A stretch of 64,000 nt of DNA from Microbacterium gallinarum (lineage in GTDB: Bacteria; Actinomycetota; Actinomycetes; Actinomycetales; Microbacteriaceae). Under the pieces are notes generated by a model that did no database searches, was not told where the DNA came from, and worked only from the letters and a program-made list of their open reading frames with translations. The stretch spans positions 702,304 to 766,303 of the forward strand of contig NZ_JACSPM010000001.1 of the NCBI RefSeq assembly GCF_014837165.1, in the 5' to 3' direction. The translations under genes were made by a program, and so were the position numbers. Of this stretch, positions 42,694 to 51,327 are shown one piece after another (positions within the stretch are counted from its first letter, which is position 1; every line of letters starts with the position of its first letter).

Positions 42694-44346
42694 TCACACT
42701 CGGACGGCGACGGGGGTGCGAGCGGTGACACCCGCCGCCCAGGTGCGGTAGCCGCCGTCGAGGTTGCGAACGTCACGGCCGTGCTGGGAGAGGATGCGCG
42801 CGGCGGTGTGTCCGCGCTGTCCGACCTGGCAGTGGACGATGAGGGGGCCGTCGGGCAGTTCACGCAGACGTTCGCGCAGGTCGTCGACCGAGATGTTGAT
42901 CGCCCCGGGGATCGCACCGGCGGCGTGCTCCGCCGGGGTGCGGACGTCGATCAGGGTGGCCCCGTCGCGGAGCGCGTCGTCGAGCTCGTGCCACTGGATG
43001 CTCGAGGTCGTGCCTGCACGGAGGTTGTCGGCGACGTAGCCGAGCTGATTGACAGGGTCCTTCGCGGAGCCGAACTGCGGCGCGTACGCCAGTTCCAGGC
43101 GCGCGAGACCGGATGCCGTGATGCCGCCGGCGATCGCGACGGCGATGATGTCGATGCGCTTGTCCACCCCTTCACCGCCGACGATCTGCGCGCCGAGGAT
43201 GGCGTCGGTGACCGGCTCCACCAGCAGCTTGATCGACATCGACTCCGCGCCCGGGTAGTAGGTGGCGTGCGACGCCGGATGGGTGTGGATGACGCGATGC
43301 GCGCGGCCGGCGGCGACGAGCTGCCGCTCGCGCCAGCCGGTCTTCGCGGCGACCACGTCGAAGATCTTCACAATGGCGGTTCCCAGTGCCGGCGTGTTCC
43401 GCTCGTCGCGGCCCACGATCACGTCGGCGACCGAGCGGCCATGCCGGTTGGCGAGGCCGGCCATCGTCACAAGGGAGGGCTCGCCCGAGATCGCATCGAT
43501 CTTCTCGATGCCGTCCCCGACGGCGTAGATGTGGGGGTCGCTGGTGCGGTTGCGCCCGTCCACCGCGATCCCGCCGGTGGATCCCAGCCGCAGACCGGCC
43601 GTGCGGGCGAGGTCGACGTTGGGCACCACGCCGGACGCGTCGATGATGAAGCTCGGCCGCACGCCGGTCCCGTCCGAGAGGAGGACGTCGCCGTCCTCGA
43701 TCCTCTCGATCGTGACGGACGTGCGCACGTCGACGCCGTGGCGGCGCAGCTCCGTTTCGATCGGGCTGGTCATCTCGGGATCGAGCGGGCTGAGGATCTG
43801 CGGGCCGCGCTGGATCAGGGTTGTGTGGATGCCGCGGCGCACGAGGTTCTCGACCGCCTCCAGCCCGATGAACCCGCCGCCCACCACGAGTGCGGACGGG
43901 TGATCGGCCACGGTGCCGACGAGCGCGTCGATCGCGTCGACGTCATCGACGGTGCGCAGCGTGTGGGTGGGGATGCCGGAGTCGCCGGTCGCCGCACGTG
44001 CGGAGGCACCGACCGCCAGGATCAGCTCGTCGTAGGTCTCGACCGAGACGTCACCGCTGCCCAGGTCGACCACGGTGATCGTCTTCCCGGCAGGATCGAT
44101 GCTGACCGCCTCATGGCCGGTGCGCACATCCAGACGGAACCGGGCCGCAAGCGACTCCGGGGTCTGCAGCAGGAGGGAGCCGCGGTCGCGGATCACGCCG
44201 CCGACGTAGTACGGCAGGCCGCAGTTCGCGTAGGAGACGTACGGCCCGCGCTCGAACACCACGATCTCCGCTGCTTCGTCCAGACGCCGCAGCCGTGTCG
44301 CCGCGGACATTCCCCCGGCGACACCGCCGACGATGGCCGTCTTCAT
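42694..44346 (-). CDS. CoA-disulfide reductase with C-terminal rhodanese domain
   Basis: This 550-residue FAD enzyme has an FAD site VGGVAGGMSAA (residues 6-16), the single redox Cys of the CoADR group in SYANCGLPYY (Cys42), an NAD(P)H site VVGGGFIGLE near residue 157, a dimerisation domain and a rhodanese domain (about 455-550) with active Cys506 in HCQVGQRGH. Such fusions reduce CoA disulfide, CoA persulfide or polysulfides. The start ATG 44346 lies 27 bases from a tandem CsoR/CstR-like operator, supporting a role in persulfide detoxification. No csoR/cstR gene is in the window. Confidence 0.9.
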   Translation of the reverse strand: MKTAIVGGVAGGMSAATRLRRLDEAAEIVVFERGPYVSYANCGLPYYVGGVIRDRGSLLLQTPESLAARFRLDVRTGHEAVSIDPAGKTITVVDLGSGDVSVETYDELILAVGASARAATGDSGIPTHTLRTVDDVDAIDALVGTVADHPSALVVGGGFIGLEAVENLVRRGIHTTLIQRGPQILSPLDPEMTSPIETELRRHGVDVRTSVTIERIEDGDVLLSDGTGVRPSFIIDASGVVPNVDLARTAGLRLGSTGGIAVDGRNRTSDPHIYAVGDGIEKIDAISGEPSLVTMAGLANRHGRSVADVIVGRDERNTPALGTAIVKIFDVVAAKTGWRERQLVAAGRAHRVIHTHPASHATYYPGAESMSIKLLVEPVTDAILGAQIVGGEGVDKRIDIIAVAIAGGITASGLARLELAYAPQFGSAKDPVNQLGYVADNLRAGTTSSIQWHELDDALRDGATLIDVRTPAEHAAGAIPGAINISVDDLRERLRELPDGPLIVHCQVGQRGHTAARILSQHGRDVRNLDGGYRTWAAGVTARTPVAVRV

Positions 44347-44373
44347 GTGGGCTCCTCCCAGAAGTGGTTCGTT

Positions 44374-44411
44374 ATACCCCTATGGGTATTCTACTATACC
44401 GTGGGGGGTAT
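44374..44411 (-). promoter_or_regulatory. tandem CsoR/CstR-type operators upstream of the CoADR-rhodanese gene
   Basis: ATACCCCTATGGGTAT (44374-44389) and ATACCGTGGGGGGTAT (44396-44411) match the ATACCCC-N2-GGGTAT style of CsoR/CstR sites and lie 22 bp apart centre to centre (two helical turns). Minus-strand TATAGT or TAGAAT between them would be the -10 box. Regulation by a persulfide- or copper-sensing CsoR-family protein encoded elsewhere is inferred. Confidence 0.8.
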
Positions 44412-44419
44412 TTCGACGC

Positions 44420-44677
44420 TCACTGCACCCGACGCCGGAGGATCGCGCGTCGAATGCGGTGAAGCTGCGGCATCGCCGCGTAGATGACGACGGGCACGGT
44501 GAGCGTGACGAGGATCAACGTGCGCAACACCATCGGGAGCCCGGTGAGCAGATCGCCGAGTACGAGGTTGAGGACGGTGAGTGTCGGGAACACCGCGATC
44601 CAGATCATGAGCGCGAGCTGATGCGTAGACGGCGGCGACACCCGGCGCGCAGCGGGGTTCTCGGAGACGGTGGACAT
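44420..44677 (-). CDS. two-helix membrane protein of 85 residues
   Basis: It has two hydrophobic segments (about residues 22-42 and 48-68) with the pattern IWIAVFPTLTVLNLVLGDLL and VLRTLILVTLTVPVVIYAAMP, and a basic C-terminus. The sequence resembles the C-terminal membrane tail found on some antibiotic-biosynthesis-monooxygenase (ABM) domain proteins, here without the ABM domain. It follows the thioredoxin-reductase-like gene by 33 bases on the same strand, so co-transcription is likely. Its function is unknown. Confidence 0.72.
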   Translation of the reverse strand: MSTVSENPAARRVSPPSTHQLALMIWIAVFPTLTVLNLVLGDLLTGLPMVLRTLILVTLTVPVVIYAAMPQLHRIRRAILRRRVQ

Positions 44678-44710
44678 TCGGTCGATTCCTTTCGCTTGTG
44701 GCGTCGGCGT

Positions 44711-45625
44711 TCAGCGCACGCGTGACGTCGCGAGCGCGTGAGCGATCTCTGCATCGACGAGAGCGGTGTTGATCGCGATCGCAGCCGCGGACCCCTGCCC
44801 TGCGGCGGTGATGACCTGCGCGCGCGGGTCGGCGGCGTTGCCGGCGACATAGACACCAGGCCGGCTCGTCCGGCCTGCGGGATCGTGACGCACCCAGCCG
44901 CGCTCGTCCATCTCGCAGCCGAGAGAGATCAGCAACCCGTCGTTGGGGATGAGCCTCGGACGCACGAACACCGCGGAGCGGGGCACCACAGTGCCGTTCA
45001 CGAGTTCGACGCCGCGCAGCCGGTCGGCCTCGACGACGAGACGCGCCACGGTCCCAGGAATCGTCGCCACTCCGCGTGCGGCGAGCGCCTCTTCCTGCTC
45101 GACCGTCAGCGTGTCCGTATGGGGGAAGTGAACGACGTCGTCCGACCACTGCCGAAGCAGCAGAGCATGCGCCACCGCGTCCGGTGTGCCGCCGAGAACG
45201 CCGATGGGCTCGTCCTGGACCTCATATCCGTGGCAATACGGGCAGTGCAGGACGTCTCTCCCCCACCGTTCCGAGACGCCGGGGACGTGGGGCACATCGT
45301 CCGAGAGTCCGGTTGAGATCAGGATGCTGCGTGCCGTGAGCGCCGTGCCATCCGACAGTCGAGCCGTGAATCCGGGCGCGATGTCCACCACCTCGCCGTC
45401 GACCAGAGTCGCGCCGTAGTCAGTGATCTCCGCACGGCCGCGCGACAGCAGCGCTGAAGGAGCCATGCCCTCGCGGGAGAGGTACCCGTGCATGTGCGCA
45501 GCCGGCGCATTGCGCGGCGCGCCGGAGTCGACCACCGCCACCGAGCGACGCGCGCGGAGCAGGACCAGCGCAGCGGTCAGGCCCGCGGCGCCTCCGCCGG
45601 CGATGATGACGTCGTAGTTGTTCAT
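44711..45625 (-). CDS. thioredoxin reductase-like NAD(P)/FAD oxidoreductase
   Basis: This 304-residue flavoprotein has an FAD site IIAGGGAAGLTAAL (residues 7-20) and a redox pair Cys128-Pro-Tyr-Cys131 in the place of CATC of thioredoxin reductases. The second nucleotide motif (GVLGGTPDAVAHAL) is degenerate, so NADPH use is uncertain. GVYVAGNAAD near the C-terminus binds FAD. No thioredoxin gene is adjacent. It is divergent from an XRE-cupin regulator that probably controls it. Confidence 0.88.
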   Translation of the reverse strand: MNNYDVIIAGGGAAGLTAALVLLRARRSVAVVDSGAPRNAPAAHMHGYLSREGMAPSALLSRGRAEITDYGATLVDGEVVDIAPGFTARLSDGTALTARSILISTGLSDDVPHVPGVSERWGRDVLHCPYCHGYEVQDEPIGVLGGTPDAVAHALLLRQWSDDVVHFPHTDTLTVEQEEALAARGVATIPGTVARLVVEADRLRGVELVNGTVVPRSAVFVRPRLIPNDGLLISLGCEMDERGWVRHDPAGRTSRPGVYVAGNAADPRAQVITAAGQGSAAAIAINTALVDAEIAHALATSRVR

Positions 45626-45667
45626 GACGCCAGCCTCAGGGGTGCATCAGGCTGAGAGCAAACTCTG

Positions 45668-45696
45668 TTGCCGTTTCTGGGACGAGCGAGCACACT
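45668..45696 (+). promoter_or_regulatory. promoter of the XRE-cupin gene
   Basis: TTGCCG (45668-45673), exactly 17 bases and CACACT (45691-45696) are followed five bases later by GTG 45702. The mRNA would be leaderless; no ribosome binding site lies in between. Confidence 0.6.
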
Positions 45697-45701
45697 GAGG
45701 T

Positions 45702-46292
45702 GTGGATGAATCTGCGCGCATCGACGCCGCGCTGGACGCGGTGGGCCCCCGGTTGAAGTGGCTGCGCGGGCAACGGGGCCTCACGCTGACGGCGCTGTCC
45801 GACGCGACGGGGATCTCCAAGAGCACTCTGTCGCGGTTGGAGACAGGCCAACGCCGCCCCAGCCTCGAGTTGCTGCTCCCACTCGCGCAGGCGTATCGGG
45901 TGCCACTGGACGAACTGGTCGGAGCACCGGACGTCGGCGATCCGCGGGTTCGGCTGAAGCCTCGGCGCGTTCGTGGGCGCGTCGTCGTGCCGCTCACTCC
46001 CCAGCCGGGTCCGGTGCAGGCATGGAAGATCCTGATTCCCGGCAGCCAGACCACGCCTCAGCCGCGCACTCATGAGGGCTACGAGTGGCTGTACGTGCTG
46101 AGCGGGCGGATGCGCTTGATCCTGGGCACCCACGACCTGACGCTGGAGTCCGGTGAAGTCGCCGAGTTCGACACGCACGTGGCGCACTGGTTCGGAAGCG
46201 CCGACGGCCGGCCCGCTGAGGTGCTCAGCCTGTTCGGGCGCCAGGGCGAGCGCGCCCATGTTCGAACCGACCGGAAGCAGCGCGAGGACTGA
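45702..46292 (+). CDS. XRE-family regulator with C-terminal cupin
   Basis: This 196-residue protein has an N-terminal helix-turn-helix (LKWLRGQRGLTLTALSDATGISKSTLSRLETGQRRPSLELLLPLA, about residues 15-60) and a cupin barrel (about 110-185; THEGYEWLYVLSGRMRLILG, then ESGEVAEFDTHVAHWFGS) that probably senses a small molecule. It is divergent from the thioredoxin-reductase-like gene with 76 bases between start codons, implying shared control. The GTG start is supported by the promoter position. Confidence 0.9.
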   Translation: MDESARIDAALDAVGPRLKWLRGQRGLTLTALSDATGISKSTLSRLETGQRRPSLELLLPLAQAYRVPLDELVGAPDVGDPRVRLKPRRVRGRVVVPLTPQPGPVQAWKILIPGSQTTPQPRTHEGYEWLYVLSGRMRLILGTHDLTLESGEVAEFDTHVAHWFGSADGRPAEVLSLFGRQGERAHVRTDRKQRED

Positions 46293-46432
46293 CGTTGCCC
46301 TGCGAACGATCTCGCGACAGCATGAGTCTGCCTCCTTCTGACGCGATCGCCTGCCCGAGCAAGGCGGCCTCAGCGGGGGCGAGCGCTGGAACCCGCCAGG
46401 GCACCGGCGGTGGACGCGAGGGGAATCGCTGA

Positions 46433-49189
46433 ATGGAGAAGGCTCCGCTCTCGTCGCCGATTCTCGAGACGAAGCTCTTCCGCCCCAAGACTCGACGACA
46501 GACCGTGGCACGGCCGCGATTGCTGAAGACCTTGGATCGCGGCATCGACGGCCGCGTGACGCTCGTGTCGGCGCCGGCCGGCTTCGGCAAGTCCACTCTG
46601 CTCGGCGCGTGGATCGCCGATGCAGCGAAGCGCGAGGATGGCGATCACGCGGTGGCGTGGCTCTCACTCGACAGCGGCGACAACGACCCAGCGTTGTTCT
46701 GGACGTACGTGATCGCCGCACTGCGCACCGTCGTTCCGGATGTCGGGTCTGAAACGCTGGCATCGATCGAGGCGCCCGGCTCCCCATCCCCGCAGTCGCT
46801 GCTGACGGGTCTGCTGAACGAGGTGGCCGGCCTGGAGAAGGAGATCATCCTCGTCGTCGACGACTACCACCTCATCGAGGAGCGTCAGGTCCACGAGGGT
46901 GTGTCGTTCCTGATCGACAACCTGCCCCCGAACCTCCACCTCATCCTCGCGTGTCGCTCCGATCCCCCGCTGCCGCTCGCGCGCTGGCGGGCACACGGCG
47001 ACCTCGTCGAGGTCCGCGCCGCCGACCTCCGCTTCAGCGCGGACGAGGCCGCCGAGTACCTCACGCGGGCGATGGAGCTGCGGCTCACCGCGCAGGAGGT
47101 GGCGACCCTGGGCGAGCGGACAGAAGGGTGGATCGCTGCTCTGCAGCTGGCAGCCCTCTCCATGCGCGGACGGGACGACCTCGCGGACTTCGTGGCCGGG
47201 TTCGCCGGCGACGACCGCTACGTCGTCGACTACCTCGCCGAAGAGGTCCTCCAGAGCCAGCCGGCCGAGACGCGCACCTTCCTGCTGCAGACCTCGATCC
47301 TCCCGCGGATGAGCGCAGCACTGGCGGATGCGGTCACCGGACGCAGCGACAGCGGCGCCATGCTGGAAGCGCTCGACCGCGCCAATCTGTTCCTCGTCCC
47401 GCTCGACGACCGCCGCCGCTGGTTCCGATACCACCACCTCTTCGCCGAGGTGCTGCGCGCCAGGCTGGCCGACGAATGGCCCGACCAGGTGCTCGGCCTC
47501 CATCGACGGGCAAGCGCGTGGCACGCTCAGCGAGGTGAGCTGGACGCGGCGGTGAATCATGCCCTCGCTGCGCCCGATCACGATCTCGCTGCGAAGCTCA
47601 TCGAGGAGGCCTTGCCACCGATGGGTCGCGATCGGCGGGAAGCCACTCTCCGGACCTGGATGGAGGCGCTCCCCGAGGACGTCTTCCGAAGCCGGCCGGT
47701 GCTCAGCCTCGGGTGTGCGGGTGCGCTGCTCTCCACGGGCGAGGTGGAAGGGGTGGAGGCCCGTCTGCGGGACGCCGAGCGCTGGGTGAACGCATCCGCC
47801 GCCACCGAAGCGAGCGAGAGCGGTCCGCCGCTGGCGGTCGACGTGGAAGAACTCCGTCGCCTGCCTGGCTCGATCGCGATCTACCGCTCGGGTCTCGCGC
47901 TCGCGCAGGGGGACGCCACCGCAACCGTGGATCACGCCCGTCGCGCACTCCTCCTGCTCGACGCGGAAGACGAGTATCGCCGGGGTGCCGCGGCTGCCCT
48001 GGAGGGGCTCGCGCTGTGGGGCAGCGGAGACCTGAACGGCGCGTTCGAGGGGTACTCGTCGTCGGTGGCCGGCTTCAGGCGCTCCGGTCACATCGCCGAC
48101 GTGCTCGGCTGCACGATCACCCTTGCGGATATCCGGCTCACCCAGGGCCGACTGAGTGATGCCCTCGCGCACTATGAGGGGGCGCTGGCGTTGGCCCTCG
48201 CGCAGTCGTCGCAGGTTCGCCGGGGCATCCCGGACATGCATGTCGGCATCGCCACGATCCTGTGCGAGCGAGGCGAGCTGGAAGCCGCCGCCAGTCACCT
48301 GGACGATGCTCTGGCGCTCGGTGACTCCGCGGGGCTGCCGAAGTACCGGTACCGCTCGCGGCTCGCGATGGCGCAGCTGCGACAAGCGCGGGGAGACCTC
48401 GCCGCCGCCGCCGAACTCGTGGATGAGGCGGAGCGGTTCTTCGTGACGGACATGGCGCCGCTGGTCCGACCGGTTCCCGCCACGAAGGCCAGGATCCGGG
48501 TCCACCAGGGCAGGATCGCGGATGCTGTCGCCTGGGCTCACGAGTCGGGACTGTCCCCCGCCGACGAGCTCAGCTATGCGCGCGAGTACGAGCACATCAC
48601 CCTCGCGCGGATCCTGGTCTCGCAGCATCGCCGACACGGCGGCCAGCATGCCCTCGACGATGCGCTCGCACTGCTCACGCGGTTGCGCGGTGCAGCGGTG
48701 GAGGGAGGCAGGACGGGCAGCGTCATCGAGATCCTCGTCCTGCACTCTCTGGCCTACCGGGCACACGGCGACCTGCAATCCGCGGTCGACTCGCTCACGG
48801 AGGCGTTGCGGCTCGCCGAAGGGGAAGGATACGCGCGGGTCTTCCTAGACGAGGGCGCAGCCCTGAGCGCGCTGCTCGAAGCGGTGGCCGCGGATGGTCC
48901 CGTGCGAGAGTACGCGCAGCGACTGCTGCGGGTGGCGCGGGACCCGGAGCACGCACCGGCGGCGGCGGACCAGGTCGCAGTGCTCGCCGAGCCTCTGAGC
49001 GAACGGGAGCGCGAGGTGCTCCGATTGCTCACCACCGAACTGAGCGGCCCGGAGATCGCCCGGCTGCTCGTGGTGTCGCTGAACACCCTTCGCACGCACA
49101 CGAAGAGGATCTATACGAAGCTCGGCGTCAACAATCGCAGGGCTGCCGTGCTCAGGGCGCGGGAGCTGGGCGAGCTGCCCGGCCGGTGA
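46433..49189 (+). CDS. MalT-like LuxR-family ATP-dependent regulator
   Basis: This 918-residue STAND-type activator has an N-terminal LETKLFRPKTRRQTVARPRLL leader typical of the family, Walker A APAGFGKST (residues 47-55), Walker B IILVVDDYH (near residue 140), the WISALQLA-type sensor region (GWIAALQLAALSMRG), TPR-like helical repeats (about 400-800) and a C-terminal LuxR helix-turn-helix (LSEREREVLRLLTTELSGPEIARLLVVSLNTLRTHTKRIYTKLGVNNRRAAV). It is activated by ATP plus an inducer. The convergent oxidoreductase operon is a possible target. Start ATG 46433 follows GAGGGG. Confidence 0.92.
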   Translation: MEKAPLSSPILETKLFRPKTRRQTVARPRLLKTLDRGIDGRVTLVSAPAGFGKSTLLGAWIADAAKREDGDHAVAWLSLDSGDNDPALFWTYVIAALRTVVPDVGSETLASIEAPGSPSPQSLLTGLLNEVAGLEKEIILVVDDYHLIEERQVHEGVSFLIDNLPPNLHLILACRSDPPLPLARWRAHGDLVEVRAADLRFSADEAAEYLTRAMELRLTAQEVATLGERTEGWIAALQLAALSMRGRDDLADFVAGFAGDDRYVVDYLAEEVLQSQPAETRTFLLQTSILPRMSAALADAVTGRSDSGAMLEALDRANLFLVPLDDRRRWFRYHHLFAEVLRARLADEWPDQVLGLHRRASAWHAQRGELDAAVNHALAAPDHDLAAKLIEEALPPMGRDRREATLRTWMEALPEDVFRSRPVLSLGCAGALLSTGEVEGVEARLRDAERWVNASAATEASESGPPLAVDVEELRRLPGSIAIYRSGLALAQGDATATVDHARRALLLLDAEDEYRRGAAAALEGLALWGSGDLNGAFEGYSSSVAGFRRSGHIADVLGCTITLADIRLTQGRLSDALAHYEGALALALAQSSQVRRGIPDMHVGIATILCERGELEAAASHLDDALALGDSAGLPKYRYRSRLAMAQLRQARGDLAAAAELVDEAERFFVTDMAPLVRPVPATKARIRVHQGRIADAVAWAHESGLSPADELSYAREYEHITLARILVSQHRRHGGQHALDDALALLTRLRGAAVEGGRTGSVIEILVLHSLAYRAHGDLQSAVDSLTEALRLAEGEGYARVFLDEGAALSALLEAVAADGPVREYAQRLLRVARDPEHAPAAADQVAVLAEPLSEREREVLRLLTTELSGPEIARLLVVSLNTLRTHTKRIYTKLGVNNRRAAVLRARELGELPGR

Positions 49190-49243
49190 CGGCGGCGTTC
49201 CGATCAGCCCGCGTCGCCGCGACCACGGCCTCACAACGGCCCG

Positions 49244-49489
49244 TCACCCGCCGTGGTCCGACCCGCGCACCGCCTGAACCGAGAGCAGAACGAGGCCGAG
49301 GTCGCGAATCCTGTTGAGGATGCCGTGCAGCGCTGCCTGGTCGGCGATGCGGCCTCGCAGCGTCGTCGTCCCGTCGGGCTCGCGCGTGAGTGAGAGGTCG
49401 CCAAGCCACTCGGCCCATCGGTCGTCGATGTGACGCTCGACGCGCAGTTCGTAGTCGGCGGGTCGATCGTTCGCCGCGCACCCGCTCAT
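49244..49489 (-). CDS. small protein of 81 residues, unrecognised
   Basis: The compact predicted alpha/beta fold (YELRVERHIDDRWAEWLGDL, TTTLRGRIADQAALHGILNRI, LGLVLLSVQ) has no signal or membrane segment despite a Cys at position 4. ATG 49489 overlaps the DUF2306 stop (ATGA), so it is the last gene of a three-gene unit with the oxidoreductase. From memory, similar small proteins occur beside LuxR or DUF2306 genes in actinobacteria; this was not checked. Confidence 0.7.
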   Translation of the reverse strand: MSGCAANDRPADYELRVERHIDDRWAEWLGDLSLTREPDGTTTLRGRIADQAALHGILNRIRDLGLVLLSVQAVRGSDHGG

Positions 49490-50151
49490 CGAACCACCCC
49501 CGCGAGATCGGCGACCGGGCGGGCGACGCTCCGAGGTGCTCGACGGATCACCCACTCGGCCACGGCGAGGTTGATCGCCCATCCGCCGGCGTTCAGCAGC
49601 GCGACGCCGACCTGACCTGTCCCGATCAGCTCTTCACCGAAGCCGAGAGTGAACAGCTGAGTGGCAGCGCCGAGCCCGATCGCGTACGCGCGGATCATCC
49701 ACGCCCGGTGCCGGCGCAGACGACGGCGAAGGATGGCGACGACGCCCAGCACGATGAAGGCACCCATTCCGGCTGCGGCGACCAGCCGAAAGGTGAAGAG
49801 CAGTGCCCCGTCATCCTCGAGCGCATCGAAGGCGAGCCAGACGCCCGAGGCGGCCGCGAGAACCGCGCCGACGGCGGCCAGCCTGCCGGCGACACGGTGC
49901 CAGGCGGGTCGCCGGCTGCGAAGGCTCGCCGAGAACTGGAGCGCGCCGAGGACGACGAACACCGTCGCTCCGATGACATGAGCCACCACCGGCAGCGACA
50001 CGCCGCCCCCGCCCCCCGCTCCAGAACCGGGAGCCCCGGCGGCTTCGGCCAGTCGTCGCACGGCGTTCGCGAGGAGGGGCAGGAGTCCGAATGACATGAG
50101 CGCCACCGGAAGGAGTCTGCCCCCCAGCCTGGCCCGTGGTGTCTCACGCAT
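49486..50151 (-). CDS. DUF2306 membrane protein
   Basis: This 221-residue protein has six hydrophobic segments. LPVVAHVIGATVFVVLGALQFSASLRSRRPAWHRVAGRL (about residues 53-92) carries the His residues typical of DUF2306, a family possibly binding haem or acting in membrane redox; its function is unproven. ATG 50151 lies eight bases inside the oxidoreductase gene. It forms a coupled operon with the genes on both sides. Confidence 0.78.
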   Translation of the reverse strand: MRETPRARLGGRLLPVALMSFGLLPLLANAVRRLAEAAGAPGSGAGGGGGVSLPVVAHVIGATVFVVLGALQFSASLRSRRPAWHRVAGRLAAVGAVLAAASGVWLAFDALEDDGALLFTFRLVAAAGMGAFIVLGVVAILRRRLRRHRAWMIRAYAIGLGAATQLFTLGFGEELIGTGQVGVALLNAGGWAINLAVAEWVIRRAPRSVARPVADLAGVVR

Positions 50152-51181
50152 GGCGGGGTCCGCTCTCCTGCACCGCCCGGGCCGGCGTCGGGCCCGGGCG
50201 TGCGGGCTCGGGCGCGACGGCGACGACGACGCTTCCGCGCTTGCGGCCGGTGTCGACATGGCGATGGGCCGCCACGATCGCGTCCAGCGGATACTCGCGA
50301 TCGATGACGGACGCGATGTCGCCGATCTGCGCCAGGTACATGACGTGCTGCAGGTCAGCAGCCCGATACTCGCCCGGACCCGTCACGACGGTGATGGCGA
50401 ATCTCCGAGCATCCCGCTTCGCGCTGAGAAGCGATCGGAGATCGGCGGCCACCAGGAGCACCGCGCCGCCCGGGTTCAGGATTCCCCGTACCCGGTCTAC
50501 GGGGGCGTTTCCGACACAGTCGACGATCACGTCGTAGCCGACGTCCTCCGCGGAGAAGTCCTGCACCCTGTAGTCGATGGTTCGCGACGCACCGAGACGC
50601 GTCGCCAGCTCGTGATTGGATGCGCTGCACACGGCGGTCACCTTGGCCCCGACCGCGCTCGCGAGTTGCACGGCGGCAGTCCCGACCGCGCCGGAGGCAC
50701 CGTTGACGAGCACGGTCGTTCCCGCGGTGATCGTCGCCTGGTTCAGGTAGGCCTGAGCGGTGATGCCTCCGAAGATGAGGCTCGCGGCCTCTGCGAAGCT
50801 GAGTTCGCCGGGCTTGTGGGCGACCGCATCCGTCGCCTTCACGACGGCGTACTCGGCGTGGCCGCCGAAGCTGCTCCCCAGCATCGCCACCACCTCGTCG
50901 CCCGGTGCGAACCCCGTGACGCCGTGGCCGATGCTCTCGACCACACCGGCCACTTCCATGCCGAGCACGCGGCGACGCGGTCGGAAGAACCCGAGAACGA
51001 GCGAGGACGGCAGCCGCAGCCCGGCCGGGATGTCCCTGGACCGCGACCGGTGGTCGGCGGCGCTCACGGTCGTCGCGCAGACGCGAACGAGGATCTCACC
51101 GCGCTTCGGCTCGAGGTCGGTGATCTCCTCGATCCGGACGACGTCGGGACCGCCGAAACGACGGTAGACAGCAGCTTTCAT
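50144..51181 (-). CDS. NADPH-dependent quinone oxidoreductase-like enzyme (zinc-free MDR)
   Basis: This 345-residue medium-chain reductase without zinc-site cysteines has an N-terminal GroES-like domain (FGGPDVVRIEEITDLEPKRGEILVRV), the NADPH-binding loop VNGASGAVGTAAVQLASAVGAKVTAV (about residues 157-182) and AVYSRR-type C-terminal features (YPLDAIVAAHRHVDTGRKRGSVVV). It probably reduces quinones or reactive enones. It is the first gene of the operon with DUF2306 and the 81-residue protein; an 18-bp palindrome lies upstream. Confidence 0.9.
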   Translation of the reverse strand: MKAAVYRRFGGPDVVRIEEITDLEPKRGEILVRVCATTVSAADHRSRSRDIPAGLRLPSSLVLGFFRPRRRVLGMEVAGVVESIGHGVTGFAPGDEVVAMLGSSFGGHAEYAVVKATDAVAHKPGELSFAEAASLIFGGITAQAYLNQATITAGTTVLVNGASGAVGTAAVQLASAVGAKVTAVCSASNHELATRLGASRTIDYRVQDFSAEDVGYDVIVDCVGNAPVDRVRGILNPGGAVLLVAADLRSLLSAKRDARRFAITVVTGPGEYRAADLQHVMYLAQIGDIASVIDREYPLDAIVAAHRHVDTGRKRGSVVVAVAPEPARPGPTPARAVQESGPRHA

Positions 51182-51243
51182 GACCTTCTCCTCCAGGTGG
51201 TGAGCGGCGTGCGCTCTTCATCTGTTGAGCAAGGTATGAAGCG

Positions 51244-51276
51244 ATGTGGTGACTCGGCATCACCACATGTGGTGAT
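51244..51276 (-). promoter_or_regulatory. 18-bp palindrome upstream of the oxidoreductase operon
   Basis: ATCACCACATGTGGTGAT (51259-51276) is a perfect 18-bp palindrome 78 bases before the oxidoreductase start. A second ATGTGGTGA copy at 51244-51252 makes a 23-bp periodic direct repeat. It is a strong operator candidate, possibly for the MalT-like regulator at 46433. Confidence 0.7.
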
Positions 51277-51327
51277 CTTCGGTTCGGGTGACCCGGTCGG
51301 CCCCCCGGCTTCCGCCTGGTCGGATCG

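Noticed and set aside
49244..49489. 81-residue protein as a lipoprotein because of MSGCAA
   Set aside because: There is no hydrophobic signal segment before the Cys at position 4.
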